From NCBI RefSeq assembly GCF_003660105.1, contig NZ_CP032823.1, positions 558,001 to 622,000 of the forward strand: a stretch of 64,000 nucleotides of DNA, written 5' to 3'. How positions within the stretch are numbered: position 1 is the stretch's first letter; each line of letters opens with the position of its first letter. The position numbers and the translations under genes are program-made. Below, piece after piece: positions 39,509-49,173 of this stretch. Source of the DNA: Aliarcobacter cryaerophilus ATCC 43158 (lineage in GTDB: Bacteria; Campylobacterota; Campylobacteria; Campylobacterales; Arcobacteraceae). The notes beneath the pieces were generated by a model that did not search any database, had not been told where the DNA came from, and was given only the letters and a program-made list of their open reading frames with translations.

Positions 39509-39691
39509 AGTTCACCTTAAATATTTTTTTAGATTATAGCCATTTTTAATTTATAAATATAAGTATTACTTTAAAATATTATAAAAAACACTATTTTTTC
39601 TATTACAAAGCATAATCTTAAATTCTTTTAATTCAAAAATAAAGTATTTTTTAGGTAACATATTACTTTATGCTAGATAATGGAGACAAAA

Positions 39692-40345
39692 ATGTTAAAA
39701 AACCTAAAAATCAAAAACCTTTTACTGATTTTTACAGCAGCTATTGTATTCGGTGCTTGTGCATCTAAAAGTGAGCAAGAGTACAACAAACCAGCACTTT
39801 ATTGGTACAATAAAATGATGATGCAAATAGGAATGAATGATTTAGATGAAGCAGATGATACTTATACATCTCTAGAGAGTGAACATAGAAATTCACCATA
39901 TATTCCAACAGCTATACTTATACTTGTAAATGCACACATGGCTGATGAGCAGTATGCTTTGGCAAATTTTTATTTAGATGAATATATTAAAAGATTTAGC
40001 TTAAGCAAAGATATTGATTATGCAAGATATATGAAAATTAAAGCAAATTTTATGGGATTCAAGCAACAATTTAGAGATCAACAGCTAATAGATGATACTT
40101 TATCACATATTATAGATTTTAAATACAAATATCCAAATTCACCATATATGCCACTTGTTGATACTATGAATGCAAGATTGTTTATGGCAAAAGCTTCTAT
40201 GGATAAAGAAATAGCTGGCTTGTACGAGAGAAGAGATAAGCCAAAAGCAGCAGAGCTTTATATGGACAAAGCAAAAAATTCTTGGGTAGATCCAAGTGAA
40301 ATAAAACCAGTAGAAGTACCATTCTACAGAGCAATTTTTGAATAA
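39692..40345 (+). CDS. bamD: Outer-membrane assembly lipoprotein BamD
   Basis: About 217 residues. The leader MLKNLKIKNLLLIFTAAIVFGAC ends in a lipobox with Cys about 23, followed by TPR-like repeats: ALYWYNKMM, ADDTYTSLESEHRNSPYIPTAILI, ANFYLDEYIKRF and IDFKYKYPNSPYMPLVDTM. These are the BamD/YfiO TPRs that dock on BamA to insert outer-membrane proteins. I use the ATG at 39692 because GGAGAC lies 6 bp before it; the 39680 ATG has no such site. lon follows after 44 bp. Confidence 0.92.
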   Translation: MLKNLKIKNLLLIFTAAIVFGACASKSEQEYNKPALYWYNKMMMQIGMNDLDEADDTYTSLESEHRNSPYIPTAILILVNAHMADEQYALANFYLDEYIKRFSLSKDIDYARYMKIKANFMGFKQQFRDQQLIDDTLSHIIDFKYKYPNSPYMPLVDTMNARLFMAKASMDKEIAGLYERRDKPKAAELYMDKAKNSWVDPSEIKPVEVPFYRAIFE

Positions 40346-40389
40346 AAATTATATAAAAAATGTATAAAATAAGGGAGTTAGAGTAAGAT

Positions 40390-42807
40390 ATGCAATTAGA
40401 AAATTATGGTAATTTTCCACAAACAATACCATTGATTATAGAAGATGAGATTTTTTTATATCCATTTATGATTACACCTTTGTTTTTAGAAAATCAAGAG
40501 AATATAAAAGCAGTTGAAAATGCAATAGAGTTCAATAAACTTGTTATGATAGCAGTTTCTAAAGCAGGAAAAGAGGGTTCTAGAGAAAAAGATAGTTTTT
40601 ATGATGTTGGAGTGGTTGGAAATGTTATGCGAAAAATATCTTTGCCAGATGGTAAGGTAAAAGTTCTTTTTCAAGGTGTTTCAAAGGCAAAAATCATAGA
40701 TTTTGAACCAACTTCTAGTATATTTGCTACTGTTGATATTCTTGCTGAAGAGACGCAAAATGATATTGAATTGAAATCATTAATAAATATTTTGATTGAC
40801 AATATCAAAAAATTATCAAGACTAAATAACAAATTCCCAAGCGATTTAATAAAAGCAATAGAAGAAAACGATGTACCAAGTAGAGTTGCTGATTTGGTAT
40901 CTTCTGTTTTAAAAATAAAAAAAGATGAAGCATATAAGATTTTTTCAAATACGAATTTGGAACAAAGAATTATAGGTATTATTGAAATTGTAAAAAATGA
41001 GATAGAGTCATATAAAATACAAAAAGAGATAACTCAAAAAGTAAATTCAAAAATAGAAAAAAGTCATAAAGATTATTTTTTAAAAGAGCAAATTAAGGCT
41101 ATTCAAAAAGAGTTAGGAGCTGATAATCAAAAAGAGGAAGATATAAAATCTTTCAAAAAGAGGTTAAAAGAGAAAAAGTGTTTTATGGGTAAAGAAGCTT
41201 ATAAAGAGACAAAAAAGCAAGTAGAAAAGCTAAGCCGAATGAATACAGACTCTCCAGATGCTTCACTTCTTCAAACTTATGTTGAGATGGTTTTGGATAT
41301 TCCTTTTGGAGAGTTTGCAAATTCTAAATTTTCAGTTTCTAGTGTTGAGAAACAACTAAATAAAGACCATTATTGTTTAGAAAAAGCAAAAGAGAGAATA
41401 GCAGAGTATTTTGCAGTAAAACAACTTTTAGAACAAAGAAATATTGAAGATTTAAAAGCAAAAGGTACAGTTCTTTGTTTTGTAGGACCTCCAGGAGTTG
41501 GTAAAACTTCACTAGCAAATTCAATAGCAAAAGCTCTTGCTAGACCACTTGTAAGAGTTGCTTTGGGTGGAATGGAAGATGTAAATGAATTAAGAGGTCA
41601 TAGACGAACTTATGTTGGAGCAATGCCAGGAAGATTAATCAAAGGTTTGATTGATGCAAAAAAAATGAATCCAGTTATTGTTCTTGATGAGATTGATAAA
41701 TTAGGAAGTAACCACAGAGGTGACCCTTCTGCTGTTATGCTAGAAATTTTAGACCCTGAACAAAACCATGAGTTTAGAGATTTATATCTTAATTTTCCAG
41801 TTGATTTGTCACAAGTTATTTTTGTTTCAACTGCAAATGATATTAGAAAAATTCCAGCACCACTTAAAGATAGAATGGAGTTTATAGAGCTAAATTCTTA
41901 TACTCCAAATGAAAAATATCATATTGCAAAAGATTATTTAATTCCTCAAGAACTTGAAAAACATGGACTTAAAAAAGATGAGGTTAGTATAAATAAAGCA
42001 ACTATTGAGCTAATAATTGCAAAATATACAAGAGAAGCAGGAGTTCGAAATTTACGAAGAGTATTTTCTAAAATATTTAGAAAAGTTGTAAAAAAGATAT
42101 TAGAAGATGAGACTATTACAAAAGTAACAATTGGTACAAAAGATTTAAAAGAATATTTAGATAATCCAATTTTTGAGATAGAACCAGCCGATAAAATAGA
42201 TGTTGTTGGAGTTTCAAATGGTTTGGCTTGGACAGCTGTTGGTGGAGATATATTAAAAATAGAAGCAATAAAACTAAAAGGAAAAGGTGACTTAAAAGTA
42301 ACTGGAAACTTAGGAGATGTTATGAAAGAGTCTTCAATTATCTCATATTCTGTTGTAAAACATCTAATAGACAACAAAATTCTAAAAATAGATGAAAAAG
42401 ATATTCCAAAAACTTTTAAAGAAAAAGATGAAAAAGAGTTAGTTGATTGCAGTGAAATTTATAAAAGATATGATATTCATTTACATATTCCTGAAGGTGC
42501 AACACCAAAAGATGGACCAAGTGCAGGTATAACAATGGCTTTGGCTTTGGCTTCAGTTTTAAGTAATAGAAAAATAAAAGCAGATGTTGCAATGACAGGT
42601 GAGCTTACTTTAAGTGGAAAAGTTCTTCCAATTGGTGGTTTAAAAGAGAAACTAATAGCTGCTTATAAAGCAAAAATCAAAAAAGTTTTAATCCCTAAAA
42701 AGAATTATGAGAGAGATTTGGATGATATTCCACAAGAGGTAAAAGAGTCTTTAGAAATCAAAGTAGTAGAAAAAATCGAAGATGTTTTAAAAGAGGCACT
42801 ACTTTAA
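40390..42807 (+). CDS. lon: ATP-dependent protease Lon
   Basis: 805 residues: an N-terminal LON substrate-binding domain, a coiled-coil region, AAA+ domain with Walker A GPPGVGKTSLAN and Walker B VIVLDEIDKLG, and the protease domain with the Ser-Lys dyad Ser711 (KDGPSAGIT) and Lys754 (GGLKEK). It degrades misfolded and regulatory proteins. Its stop codon overlaps the start of the rhomboid gene (TAATG), so the two proteases are translationally coupled. Confidence 0.99.
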   Translation: MQLENYGNFPQTIPLIIEDEIFLYPFMITPLFLENQENIKAVENAIEFNKLVMIAVSKAGKEGSREKDSFYDVGVVGNVMRKISLPDGKVKVLFQGVSKAKIIDFEPTSSIFATVDILAEETQNDIELKSLINILIDNIKKLSRLNNKFPSDLIKAIEENDVPSRVADLVSSVLKIKKDEAYKIFSNTNLEQRIIGIIEIVKNEIESYKIQKEITQKVNSKIEKSHKDYFLKEQIKAIQKELGADNQKEEDIKSFKKRLKEKKCFMGKEAYKETKKQVEKLSRMNTDSPDASLLQTYVEMVLDIPFGEFANSKFSVSSVEKQLNKDHYCLEKAKERIAEYFAVKQLLEQRNIEDLKAKGTVLCFVGPPGVGKTSLANSIAKALARPLVRVALGGMEDVNELRGHRRTYVGAMPGRLIKGLIDAKKMNPVIVLDEIDKLGSNHRGDPSAVMLEILDPEQNHEFRDLYLNFPVDLSQVIFVSTANDIRKIPAPLKDRMEFIELNSYTPNEKYHIAKDYLIPQELEKHGLKKDEVSINKATIELIIAKYTREAGVRNLRRVFSKIFRKVVKKILEDETITKVTIGTKDLKEYLDNPIFEIEPADKIDVVGVSNGLAWTAVGGDILKIEAIKLKGKGDLKVTGNLGDVMKESSIISYSVVKHLIDNKILKIDEKDIPKTFKEKDEKELVDCSEIYKRYDIHLHIPEGATPKDGPSAGITMALALASVLSNRKIKADVAMTGELTLSGKVLPIGGLKEKLIAAYKAKIKKVLIPKKNYERDLDDIPQEVKESLEIKVVEKIEDVLKEALL

Positions 42808-43370
42808 TGAGTTTTGTATCTAAAAAAGATTTGAGTGCTACAAATGTGATAATTTTTATCACGCTTGTAGCTTATATTATTCAAATAAATATACAAAATG
42901 GCTCACTTCTTATGGGATTAAACCTATATTTTTTAGTTGGTGGATTTTATTGGCAACCACTTACATCAATATTTTCTCACGGTGGAATTGCTCATCTTGG
43001 AATGAATATGTTTGTTTTATGGCAATTTGGAAACTTTATAGAAAAAGTTAGAGGTAAAAAAAGATTTATAATACTATATTTATTTACAGGTATTTTAACT
43101 TCGCTTTTATCGTTTTTATATATTTTTTATATTGATATTCAAGTAAATTTAGTTGGAGCTAGTGGTGCTATATGCGCTATTTTAGGTTATATTGCATACT
43201 TTGATAAGTATCAAAGAAATGGAATAATAACTTGGATTTTATTAATCTCAGTTGCACCTCTTTTAATAGGGCTTCCAATTGCTTGGTATGCTCACTTTAT
43301 AGGTCTTTTTATTGGTTTTGTATATGCAATTATTGAAAAAAGATTTTTCCCTTTAATATCTTATAGATAA
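42807..43370 (+). CDS. Rhomboid family intramembrane serine protease
   Basis: 187 residues with six membrane helices. HLGMNMFVLWQFG carries the helix-2 HxxxN motif, GASGAICAILGY gives nucleophile Ser119, and AHFIGLFIGFVYA gives His163; these form the catalytic dyad. Rhomboids cleave membrane proteins near helix tops. The start overlaps the lon stop by one base, an unusual protease pair in one transcript. Substrates unknown. Confidence 0.93.
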   Translation: MSFVSKKDLSATNVIIFITLVAYIIQINIQNGSLLMGLNLYFLVGGFYWQPLTSIFSHGGIAHLGMNMFVLWQFGNFIEKVRGKKRFIILYLFTGILTSLLSFLYIFYIDIQVNLVGASGAICAILGYIAYFDKYQRNGIITWILLISVAPLLIGLPIAWYAHFIGLFIGFVYAIIEKRFFPLISYR

Positions 43371-43442
43371 AAAATAAATAAAAGTGATATGTTTTAAAAT
43401 AGCATAAAATGAGTTTATAGATGTATTATATGAAGGTTAAAA

Positions 43443-43664
43443 ATGATAGATAAAAAGTACGAAAGATATGTTTTTGCAGTTATTATGGGTACAATTATGA
43501 GTTTTATAATGAGCTTTATAATCTCATTTATAAATTTAGGATTTATTGATGGATTTTTCCTAAAGTGGATGGAAGCTTTTTTTAAAGCAGCTGTTTGTGC
43601 AATTCCAATAATATCTGTTGTTGCGCCATTAGTAAAAAGGGTTGTTGCAAAAGTAATAAAATAG
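43443..43664 (+). CDS. DUF2798 small membrane protein
   Basis: 73 residues with two membrane helices (about 10-30 and 42-62). The MxxxMSFIMSFIISFINLG and WMEAFFKAAVCAIPIISVVAPLVKRVV pattern matches DUF2798, a family of small inner-membrane proteins of unknown function. AAGGTT precedes the ATG. It lies alone between the rhomboid and a DMT permease. Confidence 0.85.
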   Translation: MIDKKYERYVFAVIMGTIMSFIMSFIISFINLGFIDGFFLKWMEAFFKAAVCAIPIISVVAPLVKRVVAKVIK

Positions 43665-43703
43665 TAGATAAATTTTAAATATAATTAAATTTAGAGGTAA
43701 GCT

Positions 43704-44579
43704 ATGAAAATTTTGAGTTTTGATTTAAAACTTATAGGATTAGTTTTTATAGTTTTACTATTTTTTGCTTCAAATTCTATTTTAGCTAGAATGGCTATTT
43801 TCACACAAAATATTGATGCTTTTTCTTTTACTTTTGTAAGAATTATATCTGCTATGTTTGTTCTTTTAATTATATACTTTTATAAAAATAAAAATCTAAA
43901 AATAGATTTAAAAACTAACTATCTTAGCGGATTTATGTTTTTTTTATATGCAATTTGTTTTTCATACTCATATATAAATATGGCTGCTGGTATTGGAACT
44001 TTGATTTTATTTGCAGTTGTACAATTATCTATGATTATTTTAGCTCTATTTTTAAATGAAAAATTAACTTTAAATAAAATTATCGGAATAACTATAGCTT
44101 TTGGTGGATTAATATATCTTTTGTATCCAAAAAGTGATTTTGCAATATCATACTTCCATACTTTTTTGATGTTTTTATCAGGAATTGGTTGGGCAATTTT
44201 TAGTGTTCTTGGAAAAAAATCAAACAATGCAACTTTAAATGCAACTGATAGTTTTGTTAAAGCTTTTATTTTTACAATAATATTTGTTATTTTTTATCTT
44301 TTCTTTTTTGGAAATAATCTTAAAATAGATTTTTATACTTTTATTTTATCAACTCTTTCAGGCTCAATAACAACTGCTTTTGGGGTATTTATTTGGTATG
44401 CAATTTTACCAAAAATGCAGATTATGACTGCAAGTATAGTTCAGTTAATAGTACCAATAATAGCCATAGTTTTAAGTATTGTTTTTCTTAATGAAACTTT
44501 TACTTTTGAACTTTTTATTTCTACTATTATTATACTTTTAGGAATTTTTATAGCTTTATATAAAAAAAGAAAAACTTAA
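43704..44579 (+). CDS. DMT-superfamily (EamA) transporter
   Basis: 291 residues, ten predicted helices in two five-helix EamA repeats. SFTFVRIISAMFVLLII in the first repeat and LSGSITTAFGVFIWYAILPKMQIMTASIVQLIVPIIAIVLSIVFLNE in the second are typical. Members export amino acids or other metabolites; substrate not predictable. Its 3' end overlaps that of the convergent AEC transporter by 4 bp. Confidence 0.9.
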   Translation: MKILSFDLKLIGLVFIVLLFFASNSILARMAIFTQNIDAFSFTFVRIISAMFVLLIIYFYKNKNLKIDLKTNYLSGFMFFLYAICFSYSYINMAAGIGTLILFAVVQLSMIILALFLNEKLTLNKIIGITIAFGGLIYLLYPKSDFAISYFHTFLMFLSGIGWAIFSVLGKKSNNATLNATDSFVKAFIFTIIFVIFYLFFFGNNLKIDFYTFILSTLSGSITTAFGVFIWYAILPKMQIMTASIVQLIVPIIAIVLSIVFLNETFTFELFISTIIILLGIFIALYKKRKT

Positions 44580-45499
44580 TTCATATAAAAATATAAAACT
44601 AATGGAATATAAAAGAGTGATATAACAGTTGAGATAAACAAAGCCACGCTCATAATTTGTGGTTTTACATTTAATAAAGTTGCTACTGTTACGGTATTTC
44701 CAGCAAGTGGTACAATAGAAAATAAAAACATGACAGTGTATAAACCATCATTTAAAAATTGAATATAGTTTTTGTCTATAAATATAAAGATTAATATACA
44801 AACAGGCCACACAACAAATTTTATAAACATAGCATAAGATATAAATTTTATATCAAAAGAGCTATCAAATCTAACTTTTTCAAGTCCCATTCCTACAATC
44901 ATCATACCTAAAATAGTATAAGCACCTTTTATATATTCATTATAGTTCACAAATATCTCAGGTAGTTTTATCTCACATAAATTAAATATAACTCCTAAAA
45001 TAAAAGCATATAAAACTGGAAGTTTAAGCATTTTTAAGAGGCTTTGTTTTGCACTAAAATTCCCTTTAGCAGTAATATAGTATCCAACAGAATTTTGATA
45101 CAAAAGTGAAGCTAAAACAGTAAATATAAAAACATCAACCATATTTGGTTCTAAAAATAGTATTGCAAGTGGAATTCCTATATTCCCTGTATTTCCTGTT
45201 GAAGTGCTAAAAGCTAGTAAATTCGCACTGTTATCGTTATAAACTCTTTTAAAATATGCTAAAAGAGTAAAACTCAAAATTGAGCTAAAAATAAAGAAAA
45301 ATAGTGGTAAAGATAAAGTTGCAGCACTTAAATTTATATTTATAGTTGCTGTAAAAATTATTAATGGAGATAATAAAAAAAGTAAGATTTTTGCAACAGT
45401 TTCTTTATCGCATTTAAGTAGATATGTGCTTAAAAATCCTAAAACAATACTTATGTATAAAGGGATTATTTTTCCTAATAGAGTAAAAAAGATCGACAA
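44576..45499 (-). CDS. AEC family transporter
   Basis: 307 residues, about ten helices. IPLYISIVLGFLSTYLL, STGNTGNIGIPLAILFLEP and the C-terminal SIVPLAGNTVTVATLLN segments match the auxin-efflux-carrier family of permeases. The start is a TTG at 45499 with GAGG 8 bp upstream. Bacterial members move organic acids or other metabolites. Convergent with the DMT permease. Confidence 0.9.
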   Translation of the reverse strand: MSIFFTLLGKIIPLYISIVLGFLSTYLLKCDKETVAKILLFLLSPLIIFTATININLSAATLSLPLFFFIFSSILSFTLLAYFKRVYNDNSANLLAFSTSTGNTGNIGIPLAILFLEPNMVDVFIFTVLASLLYQNSVGYYITAKGNFSAKQSLLKMLKLPVLYAFILGVIFNLCEIKLPEIFVNYNEYIKGAYTILGMMIVGMGLEKVRFDSSFDIKFISYAMFIKFVVWPVCILIFIFIDKNYIQFLNDGLYTVMFLFSIVPLAGNTVTVATLLNVKPQIMSVALFISTVISLFYIPLVLYFYMN

Positions 45500-45594
45500 A
45501 ACAATAGCCTCAAAATTAATTTTTGGAATTATATATTATTGAAGCTTTAAATGTATATAGCAAGAAGCTAAAACTTCTTACTATATTTAAGTTT

Positions 45595-47046
45595 TTAGTG
45601 TCTTGTTGCTATATTTTTTGAGTTAATTGTAGCTATTAATTTTTTAAGATTTTCAATTTTTCCCTCTTCTTCATGAATATTATCTTTACTATTTAAAGTA
45701 AAAATATCCATTTTTTTATCAAGGTAATTTGTTGTAAATTTACCATCTTTAAAATCTTGATCTCTAACTATTTCTCTATGAAGTGGAATATTTGTTGGGA
45801 AACCTTCAATATAGAACTCATCTAAAGCTCTTTTTGCTTTTTTTACACAACCTTCCCAGTCTAAAGCCCAAACGATTAGTTTTCCAACCATTGAATCATA
45901 ATTTGGTGGAACTTTATATCCTGTATAAAGTGCAGAATCTAGTCTAACTCCTGGACCATTTGGAGTAAGATACTTTTCAACTGTTCCAACAGATGGCATA
46001 AATCCTTTTAGAGGATTTTCAGCATTTATTCTAAATTCAATAGAGTAACCTCTAAAATTAATCTCTTCTTGTAAGAAAATCATTTTACTACCTTCTGCAA
46101 TTTGAATCATTCTTTGAATAATATCAACTCCAGTAATAGTTTCAGTTACAGGATGCTCAACCTGAACTCTTGTATTCATCTCAATAAAGTAGATGTTGTC
46201 ATCTGGATCAAGTAAGAACTCAACAGTTCCAACACTTTCATATCCTAGTTTGAACATAGCTTTTGTAGCAATTCTATATAACTCTTTTCTAGCTTCATTG
46301 TTTAATAGTGGTGATGGAGCAATTTCAATAACTTTTTGGTGTCTTCTTTGAATAGAACAATCTCTTTCACCTAGGTGCAAAACATTTCCATATTTATCAG
46401 CAATAACCTGAATTTCTATATGTCTTGGATTTTCAACATATTTTTCAATAAATGCTTCTCCTCGACCAAAATATTTTTTTGCTTCATTTGAGGCACTTTC
46501 AAATAGTTCTTTGAACTCTTTTTCTTCTCTTACTATTCTCATTCCTCTTCCACCACCACCAAATGCAGCTTTGATAATTACAGGAAAACCAATCTCTTTT
46601 GCAATTCTAGCACCCTCTTCAATATCAGTAATTGGTTCATCAGTACCTTCAAGAACTGGAACACCAACTTTTTTCATAGCTACTTTAGATGCCATTTTAT
46701 CACCAAAAAGTTCTATATGTTCTGGTTTTGGACCAATAAAGATAAGTCCATTTTCTTCACAAGCTCTAGCAAAATCAGCATTTTCACTTAAAAATCCATA
46801 TCCAGGGTGAATAGCATCACAATCAGATTTTTTAGCTATTGATATGATTTTTTCATAATCTAAATATGCTTGAACAACATCTCCCATAATTGGATAACAC
46901 TCATCTGCTTTTCTTACCCAAATACCTTCAATATCTACTTCAGAAAATATTGCAACACTTTTAATCTCAAGCTCTTTACAGGCTCTTATTATTCGTAGTG
47001 CAATCTCTCCTCTATTTGCAATAAGTACTTTATTAATCTTTTTCAT
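45595..47046 (-). CDS. Biotin carboxylase subunit (acetyl-CoA or pyruvate carboxylase subunit A)
   Basis: 483 residues. LIANRGEIALRIIRACKELEI at the start, the glycine-rich ATP loop GGGGRGMRIV, ERDCSIQRRHQKVIEIAPSP and EMNTRVQVEHPVTE are the biotin carboxylase hallmarks. It carboxylates biotin on a carrier protein using ATP and bicarbonate. The length, with about 35 residues beyond a typical AccC of 449, fits the PycA-type subunit of two-subunit pyruvate carboxylase in this phylum; AccC is the alternative. No biotin carrier gene is adjacent. Confidence 0.85.
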   Translation of the reverse strand: MKKINKVLIANRGEIALRIIRACKELEIKSVAIFSEVDIEGIWVRKADECYPIMGDVVQAYLDYEKIISIAKKSDCDAIHPGYGFLSENADFARACEENGLIFIGPKPEHIELFGDKMASKVAMKKVGVPVLEGTDEPITDIEEGARIAKEIGFPVIIKAAFGGGGRGMRIVREEKEFKELFESASNEAKKYFGRGEAFIEKYVENPRHIEIQVIADKYGNVLHLGERDCSIQRRHQKVIEIAPSPLLNNEARKELYRIATKAMFKLGYESVGTVEFLLDPDDNIYFIEMNTRVQVEHPVTETITGVDIIQRMIQIAEGSKMIFLQEEINFRGYSIEFRINAENPLKGFMPSVGTVEKYLTPNGPGVRLDSALYTGYKVPPNYDSMVGKLIVWALDWEGCVKKAKRALDEFYIEGFPTNIPLHREIVRDQDFKDGKFTTNYLDKKMDIFTLNSKDNIHEEEGKIENLKKLIATINSKNIATRH

Positions 47047-47154
47047 ATACTCACCTTATTAAAATTTTATATCGTGATTTTAGGGTATTTTTTTGATTTA
47101 TTCTTCTTAATTTTTGTTAATTTAATAGTTGGATATTGCTAATATTATTGAATA

Positions 47155-47190
47155 AAAAAATCTTTAGCTAACAAAACTAAAGATTTTTTA
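47155..47190. terminator. Terminator after the suf operon
   Basis: AAATCTTTAG pairs with CTAAAGATTT around a short loop, with A/T runs on both sides; likely ends transcription of the suf genes on the - strand. Confidence 0.75.
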
Positions 47191-47208
47191 TTTAATTGTG
47201 AATTTATA

Positions 47209-47559
47209 TTACCAAGAAATAGCAGCTCCACTAGCTCCCATAACTTCTTTTGCCTCTTCACTCATCATATGCATTTCCCAAACAGGTTCGAAAACTAAAT
47301 TTACTTTTGCTTCATCAACTTCATCAACAGCCATAGCAACATATCTTACTTGCTCAAGCAGACTATCAGCAACTGGGCAAGCTGGGCTTGTAAGAGTCAT
47401 ATCTATTTCACAAAACAGATAGTTTTCTCTCTCTTCTAGTTCTATATTGTAAATTAGCCCTAAACTATAAATATCCACAGGGATTTCAGGGTCATAAACT
47501 TTTTTTAAATTCTCTATAATTTTCTCTTTTATTGCATCTTTATTAAAATTTCCACTCAT
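47209..47559 (-). CDS. DUF59/MIP18-family Fe-S assembly protein (SufT-like)
   Basis: 116 residues. VYDPEIPVDIYSLGLIYNIEL near the N-terminus and MTLTSPACPVADSLLEQV with a single conserved Cys are the MIP18/SufT family signature. These proteins help mature Fe-S proteins. It is the last gene of the suf operon, 15 bp after sufE, which supports the assignment. Confidence 0.92.
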   Translation of the reverse strand: MSGNFNKDAIKEKIIENLKKVYDPEIPVDIYSLGLIYNIELEERENYLFCEIDMTLTSPACPVADSLLEQVRYVAMAVDEVDEAKVNLVFEPVWEMHMMSEEAKEVMGASGAAISW

Positions 47560-47574
47560 AATTTATCCTTTTGC

Positions 47575-47982
47575 TTAAGCTTTTAAAGCATACTCTTTTA
47601 TTTTTTTAATCATTCCAATAACTCCACTTTGTCTATTTGGAGTTATAACTTCGCTTAGTCCTAGTTCTCTTACTATATCCATATCAACATTTTTTAACTC
47701 TTCTATTGTAGAGTTTGAGAAAATCTCTAAAATAATGTAAACCAAACCTTTTACAATTATCGCATCACTTGTTCCATAAAAAAAGAGCTTATCATCTTTT
47801 TTCTCACAAATTAACCAAACTTGCGAAGTACAACCATGAACTAAATTTTCAGGAATTTGGTTTTTCTCATCAAAAGATGGTAGTTTTTTACCTAAATCAA
47901 TAATATATTCATATTTTGCTAACTCTTCATCAAAAAATTCTAAATCCTCTTTTATAATCTCTAATCTTTTTTCTATACTCAT
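47575..47982 (-). CDS. sufE: Cysteine desulfuration protein SufE
   Basis: 135 residues. The active site NLVHGCTSQVWL contains Cys51, which accepts persulfide sulfur from SufS. Family fold is otherwise typical. Begins 2 bp after sufS and precedes the DUF59 gene. Confidence 0.95.
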   Translation of the reverse strand: MSIEKRLEIIKEDLEFFDEELAKYEYIIDLGKKLPSFDEKNQIPENLVHGCTSQVWLICEKKDDKLFFYGTSDAIIVKGLVYIILEIFSNSTIEELKNVDMDIVRELGLSEVITPNRQSGVIGMIKKIKEYALKA

Positions 47983-47984
47983 TT

Positions 47985-49172
47985 TTAATCCTTCAACATA
48001 CTTAATGCTTTTTTTAGTGCAACAATAAGCTTATTTATATCTTCAAAATCATTGTAAAGTGCAAGGCTTACTCTAATAGTTCCTTTTATTCCAAGTTTTT
48101 TCATAATTGGTTGAGCACAGTGATGCCCAACTCTAAGGGCAACTTGTAATTTATCAAGAAGTATTGAAATATCATCATGCATAATACCTTTAAAATTAAA
48201 GCTTCGAGTTCCACTACAATCTTTTAAATCATTATAAAAAATTATATCAGGAAATTTTTTTAACTCATCATCTAGATATTTCAAAAGCTCATTTTTTTTC
48301 TTTGATATTTCTTCATATCCAATATTTTCAATATATTTTAATGCCTCTTTAAAAGCTATAACTCCAGCAATATTTTGTGTTCCTGCTTCAAACTTATATG
48401 GAGAGTTCAAAAAAGTAGTTCCCTCTTTAAAATCAACACTGTTTATAACAGCTCCCCCTGTTTGATAAGGTTTTACACTTTCAAAAAACTTCTCTTTTAT
48501 ATAAATAGCTCCAACTCCTGTTGGACCAAAAGTTTTATGTCCTGAGATTGCAAAAAAATCACAATCAAGTTCTTGTACATCTATTTTAAAACTACTTAAA
48601 CTTTGAGCTCCATCAATTAGGACAACACATCCATAATCATGAGCTAAAGAGATTATTTTTTTTATATCATGAACTTTTCCAAAAGCATTTGTAACATGAG
48701 CAACACTTACAAAAGAGTTTGGGTTCTTTTTTAAAATCTCTTCAAAATGATTAAAATCAAAATCTAAGTTAAGAGTACAATTTACAACTTCAAGTCCAGA
48801 GTTTAAGAATCTTCCTTGCATATGCCAAGGTACAATATTTGCATGATGTTCAAGGCTAGAGATAATAATTGTTTTAAACATATATGCAAAAGATGAAGCT
48901 ATGAAATTTATACTTTCAGTTACCCCTTTTGTAAAAATTATCTCCTCTTTTTTTTTCGCATTTATAAATTTTTGTAAAACTTCTCTTGTATTTTCAAACT
49001 CAGTTGTGGCTTTATTTGCATCTCCGAAACTACTTCTATGAGTATTTGAACAATATTTTGTGTAGTATTCAACTGTTGCATCAATTACACTTTGTGGTTT
49101 TTGAGTTGTAGCTCCACTATCCAAATATACAGTTTTTGAATTTGTAAAGTATGGAAAATCTTTTTTATACAT
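47985..49172 (-). CDS. sufS: Cysteine desulfurase SufS
   Basis: 395 residues, class V aminotransferase fold. PLP-binding Lys213 is in ISGHKTFGPTG and the active-site Cys352 in RVGHHCAQPIM, the SufS type. N-terminal YLDSGATTQKP and GDANKATTEFE segments fit. It delivers sulfur from cysteine to SufE. It overlaps nothing and follows sufD by 1 bp. Confidence 0.97.
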   Translation of the reverse strand: MYKKDFPYFTNSKTVYLDSGATTQKPQSVIDATVEYYTKYCSNTHRSSFGDANKATTEFENTREVLQKFINAKKKEEIIFTKGVTESINFIASSFAYMFKTIIISSLEHHANIVPWHMQGRFLNSGLEVVNCTLNLDFDFNHFEEILKKNPNSFVSVAHVTNAFGKVHDIKKIISLAHDYGCVVLIDGAQSLSSFKIDVQELDCDFFAISGHKTFGPTGVGAIYIKEKFFESVKPYQTGGAVINSVDFKEGTTFLNSPYKFEAGTQNIAGVIAFKEALKYIENIGYEEISKKKNELLKYLDDELKKFPDIIFYNDLKDCSGTRSFNFKGIMHDDISILLDKLQVALRVGHHCAQPIMKKLGIKGTIRVSLALYNDFEDINKLIVALKKALSMLKD

Positions 49173-49173
49173 A

